Positions 35,090 to 43,309 of a DNA stretch of 64,000 nt are shown piece by piece; position 1 is the first letter of the stretch, and the number at the start of each line of letters is the position of its first letter. The stretch lies in the NCBI GenBank assembly GCA_937958695.1, contig CALGNK010000011.1, forward strand, positions 82,694-146,693. The letters are read 5' to 3'. The translations under genes were made by a program, and so were the position numbers. The notes beneath the pieces are model-generated. The model did no database searches and was not told where the DNA came from. It saw nothing but the letters and a program-made list of their open reading frames with translations. The DNA is from an uncultured bacterium. Lineage in GTDB: Bacteria; DUMJ01.

Positions 35090-36192
35090 GGCTTACCTTA
35101 TTTATTCTTCTCTTATCAGGCTTACTCATTGTAATCTTTTTTAGATCTATACCTGGTAAATTTCTTCTATCAAAGAAAATTAATATAGAGGTATACAACG
35201 GATGTTCAGAATTCTCTAAGGTAATTAATATAGAGAGGATAGCTGAAGAGTTGGTTAGTAAGATAGATAATACTCGATTTAATGTTCTAGAACCTAAAGA
35301 TCATCCAGAGTATAGAGTTAAACTAAGATCTGAGATTATCATCCCATCTAACAGAGGGGAAGAGATTAAAGAGCTTAAGGAATTACTCCCCTTTGCATTG
35401 ATAAGAGAGGATAAAAATTTATCCAATAGTGTAAAGATTATTCTTGGCATAGATTCTATAAAGAGCCTAAGTAGGCAAATGGGAAATAGAAAGGTTATAT
35501 TCATATTGGATAAAAATGGCTATAAAAGCCTAAGGAAAAGGATATCTAGAGATTTTAAAGGATTAAATCCCATTATACTACTAGGCGATAACGATATAAA
35601 TGAGTATAGGATCATCAATATCTTTTTCCCAAAAGATAGATTAGAAGAGGTAAGAAAGATAAGGAGGATCTTTGGTAAGGAGGAGATCAAAGAAAGAATG
35701 GATAATAATTACAACAATACTATTGTAGTGATTCCTCCTTCCTATAACAATGCCCTTTACAATGACTATCGTATATTTATAAAGAAAAGTGATTTTAAGC
35801 TCTACCTTTATAAAGGTGATCTCCTTGTGAAAACCTATCCAATCGCTATTGGTAAGAATCCAGGCGACAAAGAAAGGGTTGGAGATTGTAGAACACCTGA
35901 AGGAGACTTCTATATAAATAGTATAGAAGACTCCAGATCTTGGGTCCATGATTTTGGCGATGGCAAAGGGCCAATACCCGGAGCTTATGGTCCTTGGTTC
36001 CTAAGATTATATACAGGGGCAGACAGGACAAAATCGGGTAAGACATGGGAAGGAATAGGTATCCATGGAACCCATGATCCAAAATCGATTGGTAAAATGG
36101 CAACTGAAGGCTGTATCAGATTGAAGAATGAGGATATCTTAGAGCTAAAAGAAAAAGTAAAAATTGGAACGCCAGTAAGGATTGAGCCTTAG
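35041..36192 (+). CDS. LytR_C plus YkuD L,D-transpeptidase
   Basis: A 383-residue type-II membrane protein. An Arg-rich cytoplasmic head (RRISRRRRR), a span at about residues 18-37, a LytR_C-like domain (INIEVYNGCSEF onward) and a C-terminal YkuD domain are seen. The catalytic segment HGTHDPKSIGKMATEGCIRL has His342 and Cys358. The usual S/T-H-G-C is T-E-G-C here. It would form or exchange 3-3 peptidoglycan cross-links or attach proteins. The start is supported by AAGGAG 7 bases before ATG 35041, even though this places the first 16 codons inside the upstream gene. Confidence 0.85.
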   Translation: MGIRRISRRRRRIFKIRLTLFILLLSGLLIVIFFRSIPGKFLLSKKINIEVYNGCSEFSKVINIERIAEELVSKIDNTRFNVLEPKDHPEYRVKLRSEIIIPSNRGEEIKELKELLPFALIREDKNLSNSVKIILGIDSIKSLSRQMGNRKVIFILDKNGYKSLRKRISRDFKGLNPIILLGDNDINEYRIINIFFPKDRLEEVRKIRRIFGKEEIKERMDNNYNNTIVVIPPSYNNALYNDYRIFIKKSDFKLYLYKGDLLVKTYPIAIGKNPGDKERVGDCRTPEGDFYINSIEDSRSWVHDFGDGKGPIPGAYGPWFLRLYTGADRTKSGKTWEGIGIHGTHDPKSIGKMATEGCIRLKNEDILELKEKVKIGTPVRIEP

Positions 36193-36218
36193 ATAATAGG
36201 AAAAATTTTGACAGACAG

Positions 36219-36635
36219 TTATTTCTCTCTATCTTCTAACTTTTTCGAAACTATTTCGACTATTTTTCTTGCAAATCCTACCGCTTCTTTTGCATCTTTT
36301 TCTGTGTATGTCTTATATGGAACTGCCGGAGGGGCAAGAGCATCTGGACAGCGGGTTAAGATATAGTATCTGTCAAGTATTTTCCCAAAATCAATCAATT
36401 CTTCAAATTCCTTGTCATACTGTGAACAGATTCTGGCAAGTTCTTGGATAGAATGTTCCAATATTGGTCTTCTTTTATGGTAGATTATGAAGGCTTTCAG
36501 CGCCATCTGTGCAGTCTGCTCTGACATAAAACACGCATCAGAATAAAATTTCATTTCCAAATTGTTTTCTGCCACTTCAAGATTATGTTTTGCCTGTTCT
36601 AGCCACCTTAATGCTTCTTCTTTATTTAGTTTCAC
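36219..36635 (-). CDS. hepT: HEPN-domain RNase toxin (HepT-like)
   Basis: A 138-residue all-helical HEPN protein with EQTAQMALKAF and the RNase motif RPILEH (R-x4-H) followed by SIQEL. The GTG at 36635, after GGAGGCAGAGG, is preferred over a longer frame that would begin deep inside the MNT gene. It overlaps the MNT gene by 14 bases, the classical arrangement in which MntA modifies and silences HepT. It lies convergent with the transpeptidase gene. Confidence 0.85.
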   Translation of the reverse strand: MKLNKEEALRWLEQAKHNLEVAENNLEMKFYSDACFMSEQTAQMALKAFIIYHKRRPILEHSIQELARICSQYDKEFEELIDFGKILDRYYILTRCPDALAPPAVPYKTYTEKDAKEAVGFARKIVEIVSKKLEDREK

Positions 36636-36945
36636 CCTCTGCCTCCTTTTCAAATACAACCTTTCCATCTTTCAAGACTTGTTCTACAAAAGGATTTTTA
36701 TATTCTATCATCCTTTTAAACTCCTCGGGTGTATAAACAAAAACATCAACTTTGCCTAAATCATTATCTATAAGTTTTGCCACTTCAATTAATCTCTCTA
36801 AAAATCCTTTGTCTGTTTCTTTAATCACTACAAAGTCAAGGTCGCTTGATTCGTCCATCTCCCCCCGAGAATAAGAGCCAAAAAGGATAATCTTTTCAGG
36901 TTTGTATTTCTTTATACATTCTATTGCTCTTTTGACCCTATCCAT
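36622..36945 (-). CDS. mntA: MNT-type nucleotidyltransferase antitoxin (MntA-like)
   Basis: A protein of about 107 residues with the canonical GSYSRGEMDESSDLD (GSx10DxD) and the later acidic strand KVDVFVYTPEEF. ATG 36945 after AGAGGGA is preferred; an in-frame ATG at 36975 would add ten residues. Known family members AMPylate their HEPN partner. A decayed relative sits at 11986-12216. Confidence 0.85.
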   Translation of the reverse strand: MDRVKRAIECIKKYKPEKIILFGSYSRGEMDESSDLDFVVIKETDKGFLERLIEVAKLIDNDLGKVDVFVYTPEEFKRMIEYKNPFVEQVLKDGKVVFEKEAEGETK

Positions 36946-37080
36946 CTTTATCCCTCTTAAATATTGTATCTTCATTTATCAAACTTTTCCAGAGTATTTA
37001 TCTCCAATTGATTATGTATTAAAATTCTATCAGGAGTTTCAAGTGTATGTAATGTATATAAAAAATAGGGAGGTTTTCAG

Positions 37081-37633
37081 ATGATAAAAATAGAAAAAAA
37101 TGAGTCCGAAAACCAAAATCTTTGGTTATTTTTCATCATCACGTTCGCTTGGTCCTGGTTACTTTGGATACCCGAAATTCTATGGGGCTTTCGTCTTTAT
37201 CTTGCTCCATTTGGTCCCACTGTATCTAGTCTTATCCTTGTATACATAAACGAAGGACCCAATGGTATAAAGAAACTACTCAAAAGGGGTCTTGAATGCG
37301 CTTTTTTCTAGCGTTATACTTGGAACATTATGGAGTTTATGGCATCTTCCCTTATTTTTCATGAAGGGACAGGATATATACCATAATGTGCCAATTTAGG
37401 GGTTCATTCTTGGCACAATTTTTCTCTCAATATTATTTACATGGATATATAATAATACTGGTGGAAGTATCTTAGCAGTTCTAATCTTCCATACAATGGG
37501 TAATCTATCGCACTTTATTTTCCCCGCTATGAGAACAGCCTTGGGCGGACTCTATTCTGTTATATTAAATGTAATTGCAGTGATAATCGTCTTAATAGTA
37601 TGGGGACCAAAAAGAATGGTTCGCCAGAAGTGA
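37081..37633 (+). pseudogene. CPBP (CAAX-type) intramembrane protease, internally deleted
   Basis: The N-terminal part (FIITFAWSWLLWIPEILWGF, then APFGPTVSSLIL) ends in LLKRGLECAFF. From about 37297 another frame encodes SSVILGTLWSLWHLPLFF and continues to FHTMGNLSHFIFPAM and a stop at 37631-37633, with one in-frame TAG near 37397. The block that should hold the EExxR catalytic motif is missing, so a deletion of roughly 100 codons plus a frameshift killed the gene. This explains the gene-poor stretch from 37312. Confidence 0.8.
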
Positions 37634-37699
37634 AGAACGATAAGGCTCTTAGTCATTTTTTGATCTGGATAGGGATTTGGATATCTCCTGGTTGATTGC

Positions 37700-37728
37700 T
37701 TGACTCCCTATTTTTAGGGTATTATACT
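37700..37728 (+). promoter_or_regulatory. Promoter of the second family-5 cluster
   Basis: TTGACT (37700-37705), a 17-base spacer and TATACT (37723-37728) lie 39 bases upstream of the binding-protein start. No palindromic operator was seen around it. Confidence 0.7.
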
Positions 37729-37767
37729 TAAAGCAGAAAAGCAAATCTAATAGAGGAGGGATAAGAA

Positions 37768-39687
37768 ATGAGTAGAGTTTTTAAGGTATTTATTATTTTA
37801 GTCTTAGTTTTAGGACTAGTTTTGAGTCTAGGTTCAGTGGGCTTCTCTCAGAAGAAGTACAATGAATCCCCTATATTATCCGAACTAGTAAAGCAGGGGA
37901 AACTTCCACCAGTAGAAAAGAGGTTACCAGATAATCCACTGGTAATAGAACCGGTAGAGGAGATTGGAAAATACGGTGGGACCTGGAGATTTGCTATGCT
38001 TGGTCCTGGAGATATCTCAATATATGTTCCAATCTTTTCTGAACCTTTAGTTAAGTGGAATAGGACAGGAAATGGGATAATACCAAATGTGGCAGAGAAA
38101 TGGGAAATAAAGAGGGCATATAGAGAATTTATCTTCTACTTGAGAAAGGGACTAAAGTGGTCTGATGGCCAGCCTCTAACTGCAGATGACATAATGTTCT
38201 GGTATGAAGACATACTACAGAACAAAGAATTAGCACCTAGTTTCCCTTCTTGGCTCGTTGTTGATGGTGTTCCAGTAGTTGTAAAAAAGATAAACGATTA
38301 CACTGTAAGCTTTACATTCAAAGAGCCAAATGTAGTATTTCTAGAGAACATATGTTTCCAAGGTGGTGGCGGGGCTGGAACCCTTTCGATAATGATCCAC
38401 CCTAAGCATTATCTTAAGCAGTTCCACCCTAAATATACTGCAAAGGAACAGCTAGAAAAGACAGCCAAGGAGATGGGATTTAATACTTGGTATGCGCTCT
38501 TCTGGAATAGAGCAGATCTCTATACAAATCCAGATTGTCCTGTAATCTCCCCTTGGAAAGTAACCACTCCACTTGCAGGTAAGAGCGTACACATCTTAGA
38601 AAGGAATCCTTACTACTGGAAGGTTGACCCTGCTGGTAACCAGCTTCCATATATTGATAGGATTGCTGCTAGCGTAGTTGAGAACGCAGAAGTAGTAAAT
38701 ATGAAGGCTCTTAGTGGAGAATTAGACTTTCAATATAAGCACATACTACTAAGTAATTATCCATTATTTAAAGAGAATGAGGCAAAGGGTGGATATAGTG
38801 TTCTCCTCTGGCCCACTGCGTTAGGTTCAAACTGCGCATTTATGCCTAATCTAACCCATAAAGACCCAGTATTAAAAGCCTTATTCAATAATAAGAACTT
38901 CAGAATTGGTCTTTCTTACGCTATAAATCGTGATGAGATTAATAAACTCTTTTATCTAGGTTTAGCTCAGCCAAGACATGCTACAGTTGTTCCAGAATGT
39001 CCTTACTATACACCTGGACTTGAAAAGTTATACGCAGAGTATGATCCAAAGAAGGCAAATGAATACCTTGATAGGGCTGGACTTAAGAAGAGAGATAAAG
39101 ACGGCTATAGACTAAGACCAGATGGAAAACCGCTACAGCTAACTATAGAATTTACCCCGGTAGGAGAGTTTGGTCCTTGGGCTGATATAGTAGAGTTAGT
39201 TACTAAATATTGGAACGCGGTTGGCCTTAGAGTTGCCTATAAGTCTATGGATAGAGCCCTCTATGATATAAGAAGGGCAAGCACAGAGTTTGATATAATG
39301 GTCTGGGCATGGGGTAGAGGACTAACACCTCTAATCCAGCCAGTTTTTATATTCCCCGTGATTCCTACTACTGGTGCACCTCTCTATGCCCAATGGTATT
39401 CCTCTGGCGGAAAGACTGGAGAGAAACCTACTGGCGACATCTTAAGAGCAATGTATATGTACGACAGATTTAAGAGGACCATAGACGATGCAGAAAGGGT
39501 AAGAATAGGTAAAGAGCTCATAAAACTCAGTGCAGAGAATGCTTGGAGTATTGGAACAGTTGGATTAGCTCCAACACCATTGATAGTTAAAAAGAACTTC
39601 AAGAATGTTCCCCAGAGAAGCTTCTATGAGTGGCTTTTACTTCAAATCGCCAACACAAACCCAGAACAGTACTTTATAAAGGATTAA
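37768..39687 (+). CDS. ABC solute-binding protein, family 5, no permeases attached
   Basis: A 639-residue binding protein with a signal peptide (MSRVFKVFIILVLVLGLVLS, cleavage near VGFS) and mature start QKKYNESPILSELVKQGKLP. It has WSDGQPLTADDIMFWYEDIL. It is a close paralogue of the protein at 20747-22651. No permease or ATPase gene accompanies it; it is instead followed by glycosidase-like genes. It may share the permeases at 22742-24870. Confidence 0.9.
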   Translation: MSRVFKVFIILVLVLGLVLSLGSVGFSQKKYNESPILSELVKQGKLPPVEKRLPDNPLVIEPVEEIGKYGGTWRFAMLGPGDISIYVPIFSEPLVKWNRTGNGIIPNVAEKWEIKRAYREFIFYLRKGLKWSDGQPLTADDIMFWYEDILQNKELAPSFPSWLVVDGVPVVVKKINDYTVSFTFKEPNVVFLENICFQGGGGAGTLSIMIHPKHYLKQFHPKYTAKEQLEKTAKEMGFNTWYALFWNRADLYTNPDCPVISPWKVTTPLAGKSVHILERNPYYWKVDPAGNQLPYIDRIAASVVENAEVVNMKALSGELDFQYKHILLSNYPLFKENEAKGGYSVLLWPTALGSNCAFMPNLTHKDPVLKALFNNKNFRIGLSYAINRDEINKLFYLGLAQPRHATVVPECPYYTPGLEKLYAEYDPKKANEYLDRAGLKKRDKDGYRLRPDGKPLQLTIEFTPVGEFGPWADIVELVTKYWNAVGLRVAYKSMDRALYDIRRASTEFDIMVWAWGRGLTPLIQPVFIFPVIPTTGAPLYAQWYSSGGKTGEKPTGDILRAMYMYDRFKRTIDDAERVRIGKELIKLSAENAWSIGTVGLAPTPLIVKKNFKNVPQRSFYEWLLLQIANTNPEQYFIKD

Positions 39688-39699
39688 TCTTCTATTAGA

Positions 39700-39721
39700 T
39701 GGGGGGATATATATCCCCCCA
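39700..39721 (+). promoter_or_regulatory. Perfect 22-bp palindrome after the binding-protein gene
   Basis: TGGGGGGATAT followed directly by ATATCCCCCCA forms an 11-bp stem, 12 bases past the stop codon. The downstream gene starts 22 bases later. It occupies the same position as the hairpins after the other three binding-protein genes. Confidence 0.85.
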
Positions 39722-39743
39722 AATATATCTAAAAGGAGAAATT

Positions 39744-41747
39744 ATGCCTAATCTCTATTTTCTAGAAGACAATTATATAATATTAGGGAATTCTCTTTTT
39801 GAATTTGCCTTCGAAAAAGATGGTAGGTTAAGGTGGATCATAAACAAGAGAAATAGAGAAAATTATATAAAGAATCATTATAATAGATGGTTATTAAAGA
39901 TCCAAGATGCTAACAGAAATGAGTTTAAGTTAGAAGGACTTATCTTTTTATGGAAAGGGAATAAACTACATATAATTTATAGTGGCCAATTAGATATTGA
40001 AATAACTATCGAAATATACCCAGATAATCCAGAGAGTATATGGAATTTAAAGGTAAAGAATACATCTTCTCAAAAGATTTTAGATATAATATTCCCCCAT
40101 ATATCTGGCATATACCTCGGGGATACCTGGGAAGATAACTATCTTGTATATCCCTATATAGCTGGAGAAAGAATAAAAAATCCAGTGGAAACTCTTTCTA
40201 GAAAACCATCTAAGATACTCTGGGATTGGCAGGACTATAAATATACCTATATATTAGATGGTATAGGAACGGTAAAGGAAGGAGAGCTTTATGTAAGGGA
40301 ACTTCCATATACAGGTCCCCTCTCAATGGCTTGGTTAGATTACTATAACAAAGATGCAGGGTTCTATCTAGCCTCTTATGATGAAGAAAAGACCCTTACA
40401 TACCTAAAGGTAGAGACCCCAGGGACTGAATATCCTGGTATGGGATTTAGCTTTAGAAAGAGAGTAAATTTGTCTAGTGAAGAAGAAAAGGTATTTAGAT
40501 ATGGGATAGGTATTCACTCAGGTGATTGGCACTGGGGAGCAGATAGATATAGAGAATGGTTTAACCAAGTTTTCCCTAGAATTAAGACCACACCAGAGTG
40601 GCTATTAAAGAGTAGTGGTTTGGTAGCTCATTATGACTTTAGATATCAGAATGGGATAAGCATGCACAACTTTGAGGATATCCCTAATCTGTTTATAAAA
40701 GCTAGAGAAGATGGTATTGACCACTTATTTATCTCTGGCTGGAACAAAAACGGATTCGATAATGGTTATCCGCTCTATTTCCCAGATGAACGACTAGGTG
40801 GAGAAAAGAAATTCAAAGAGAATATCTCAGAAACGAATAGAATGGGTGGACACATCACTACCTATATAAATGTAAGAATAGTAAATAAATCCTACATAGA
40901 TAAAATTCCAAAGGATATACTGACCAATCATATAGAGAGGTATGGTTCTATAGACTTTTATGTTGCTGATCCTTCAAAAGAGGGTTGGCACAACTTGATA
41001 CTTGAAACGATAGAGAGATTAGCAAATTATGGTGTATCAGGTGTCTATCTGGATGAATTATCTATGGCACCAGCAATTGGAGATATACATAATTGGATAA
41101 AGGGTTACACAGAACTGTTAGACAAGGTAGTCAAAAAGCATAAAGACAAGATCTTCATAATCGAAGGTTGTAGCGATATCTATGGCAGATATGTAGATTT
41201 ACAGCTTGTATCTACATTCTTCTACTGGCATACAAGCTACCCCGAACTATTCAGATATACATTTCCAGATCATATGCTTGTAGATATGCTCTATCCTGAT
41301 TACCAGACTATGAGGCCCTCTTTTGTATCTTTGATATCTAAAGACTTAATCGGTAGATCTTTTATCCTAGGGATGTATCCGTGGATATATGACCTTACAT
41401 TAGATAACTCTTTTGACAGTAGCGAAGAACTAAAGGATTATCTTAGTTATTTTCTAAGATTAAGAATGCTTGGTATAGACTTCTTTAATAGAGGTCAATT
41501 TTTAGATGACTTAAATCTAGAAACCAATAGTAATATAAAGGCAAAGCTTTATAAAAAGGACAATCAGTATATGGTTGCGATATGGAATAAAGAGAAAGAC
41601 AAAGGAGAACTAGGAGTAAAACTCCTAAATCCGCCGATCAAAGTAAATGTAATCTCTTCAAATAGAACTAGTTATAGAACCAAACATAATACAATTGACA
41701 TTCCAGAGGAGGCACTTTCTTTAATATTTATAGAGGAGGAAAGATGA
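39744..41747 (+). CDS. DUF6259-like putative glycoside hydrolase
   Basis: A 667-residue cytoplasmic protein. An N-terminal beta-sandwich part (to about residue 280) precedes a TIM-barrel-like part beginning DWHWGADRYREWFNQVFPR. Candidate acids are GVYLDELSMAP and KIFIIEGCSD. The start at ATG 39744 follows AAAAGGAG; an upstream in-frame start would run back through the hairpin. The layout fits DUF6259 proteins, which are putative glycosidases. It overlaps the NamZ-like gene by 4 bases. Confidence 0.65.
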   Translation: MPNLYFLEDNYIILGNSLFEFAFEKDGRLRWIINKRNRENYIKNHYNRWLLKIQDANRNEFKLEGLIFLWKGNKLHIIYSGQLDIEITIEIYPDNPESIWNLKVKNTSSQKILDIIFPHISGIYLGDTWEDNYLVYPYIAGERIKNPVETLSRKPSKILWDWQDYKYTYILDGIGTVKEGELYVRELPYTGPLSMAWLDYYNKDAGFYLASYDEEKTLTYLKVETPGTEYPGMGFSFRKRVNLSSEEEKVFRYGIGIHSGDWHWGADRYREWFNQVFPRIKTTPEWLLKSSGLVAHYDFRYQNGISMHNFEDIPNLFIKAREDGIDHLFISGWNKNGFDNGYPLYFPDERLGGEKKFKENISETNRMGGHITTYINVRIVNKSYIDKIPKDILTNHIERYGSIDFYVADPSKEGWHNLILETIERLANYGVSGVYLDELSMAPAIGDIHNWIKGYTELLDKVVKKHKDKIFIIEGCSDIYGRYVDLQLVSTFFYWHTSYPELFRYTFPDHMLVDMLYPDYQTMRPSFVSLISKDLIGRSFILGMYPWIYDLTLDNSFDSSEELKDYLSYFLRLRMLGIDFFNRGQFLDDLNLETNSNIKAKLYKKDNQYMVAIWNKEKDKGELGVKLLNPPIKVNVISSNRTSYRTKHNTIDIPEEALSLIFIEEER

Positions 41748-42886
41748 ATACCTTATATGGATTGGATGTATTAAGAGAGCACGATTTTGATGTCCTAAGG
41801 GGGAAAAGGGTTGGAATAATAACAAACTACTCAGGAGTCTCTTCTGATTTAAAACCAAATGTAGAGTTGATGTTAGAAACTGGTATAAGGGTTGTAAAGA
41901 TTTTTACTCCTGAGCATGGATTTTTTGGTGCTTCAGATGGATTAGAGATAAAGGATACCATTCACCCAAAGTATAGGATAAAAATGGTAAGCCTATATGG
42001 AAGTAAAAAAGCACCAACAGAAGAAGATTTAGAGGATATAGATATTCTAGTTTACGACATACAGGATGTTGGTCTGAGATTTTATACCTTTATCTACACA
42101 TTAGCCTATTCTCTAGAGTCTGCTAGTAAGTATGGCATATCTTATGTAGTCTTGGATAGACCAAATCCACTTTCAGGAGAGACAATTATTGGTCCCAGAA
42201 TATTAGACAATTTGAATTCCTTTGTTGGAGGCTATAAGCTTCCAACAAGATATGGACTAACAGCAGGTGAATTGGCTCTATACTACTGTAAACTCAAGAG
42301 GCTAGACTTAGATCTGACTGTGATAAGGATGAAAAACTGGACTAGAGATATGTACTATCCAGATACAGGGCTCTTATGGAATGTCCCTTCTCCAAATCTT
42401 CCAACATTCTCTAGTGTTATCTGTTATGCTGGAATGTGCTTTATAGAGGCTACGAACATATCTGAGGGAAGAGGGACTACTAAGCCCTTTGAGTATATAG
42501 GGGCGCCTTGGATAGATGAAGATTTAGTCTTTGAAGAAATGAAAAAAGAAAATTTCCCTGATGTGGCATTTAGAAAGAGATATTTTATACCAGAATTCTC
42601 TAAGTATAAAGGAGAAATTTGTAGAGGATTAGAGTTTTTTCCTCTAAATTATAGGGCAGATTTCATTAAAGTTGCACTGTCCTTTATAAGCATAGTAGCT
42701 AGGAGATTCCCAGAACATTTTTCATATAGGAGATACAACGAGGTAACAAGAATAAACCTACTTATAGGAGATGAAGAGACAGAAAAAGATATATTGGAAG
42801 GTAGGAATTGGAAAGAGATATACGAAAGATGGAGAAATGACGAAGAAGAATTTAAGGAGTTTATAGAGGATTTAATGCTATATTAA
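41744..42886 (+). CDS. namZ: Exo-beta-N-acetylmuramidase (DUF1343/GH171)
   Basis: A 380-residue member of the DUF1343 family, whose NamZ members remove non-reducing-end N-acetylmuramic acid. Landmarks are GIITNYSG, FTPEHGFFG, VYDIQDVGLRFYTFI, LDRPNPLSG and WNVPSPNLP. It has no signal peptide, so it acts on imported muropeptide or disaccharide fragments. It is the last gene of this cluster and its end overlaps the convergent HIT gene by 9 bases. Confidence 0.88.
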   Translation: MNTLYGLDVLREHDFDVLRGKRVGIITNYSGVSSDLKPNVELMLETGIRVVKIFTPEHGFFGASDGLEIKDTIHPKYRIKMVSLYGSKKAPTEEDLEDIDILVYDIQDVGLRFYTFIYTLAYSLESASKYGISYVVLDRPNPLSGETIIGPRILDNLNSFVGGYKLPTRYGLTAGELALYYCKLKRLDLDLTVIRMKNWTRDMYYPDTGLLWNVPSPNLPTFSSVICYAGMCFIEATNISEGRGTTKPFEYIGAPWIDEDLVFEEMKKENFPDVAFRKRYFIPEFSKYKGEICRGLEFFPLNYRADFIKVALSFISIVARRFPEHFSYRRYNEVTRINLLIGDEETEKDILEGRNWKEIYERWRNDEEEFKEFIEDLMLY

Positions 42887-43309
42887 TAGCAGGTCTATAG
42901 CGCTCTTTATTCTGTTCTGTATATCTAATATCGTTTCTCTATCTTTATAGGGATATCTGGGCCAGAAAAATCCCTTTAAATTGTCGTTTTTATTCCTTGG
43001 GACTATGTGTATATGGAGATGTGGAACGCTCTGGCTTATCTTATTGTTTATGCCAATAAATATCCCCTGAGCAGATAAGCCCATTTCTATAGCTTTTGAG
43101 ATAAGCTTAGCATTCTTAAATAGTGGCCCTATTAAATCTTCAGGTAGGTCCATAATAGTCTCATAATGGTCTTTTGGAACCAGGAGACAATGGCCCGGAT
43201 TTAAAGGACGTATATCAAGAAAAGACAAAGAGATGTCATCCTCAAAGACGATATAGCCTTCTGATTCTCTCCTTATAATCTTACAGAAGATACAATCTTT
43301 AGTAGACAA
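42878..43309 (-). CDS. HIT-family nucleotide hydrolase
   Basis: A 143-residue histidine-triad protein. A zinc-type CIFCKI (residues 6-11) is followed by the catalytic HLHIHIVPR. Members hydrolyse AMP-lysine/phosphoramidates or dinucleoside polyphosphates. It overlaps the uridine-kinase-like gene by 11 bases, so the two are co-translated. Confidence 0.9.
   Translation of the reverse strand: MSTKDCIFCKIIRRESEGYIVFEDDISLSFLDIRPLNPGHCLLVPKDHYETIMDLPEDLIGPLFKNAKLISKAIEMGLSAQGIFIGINNKISQSVPHLHIHIVPRNKNDNLKGFFWPRYPYKDRETILDIQNRIKSAIDLLLI

Noticed and set aside
36902-37084. A 60-codon plus-strand frame between the MNT gene and the CPBP pseudogene
   Set aside because: It starts antisense to the MNT coding region, has no family resemblance and no Shine-Dalgarno.
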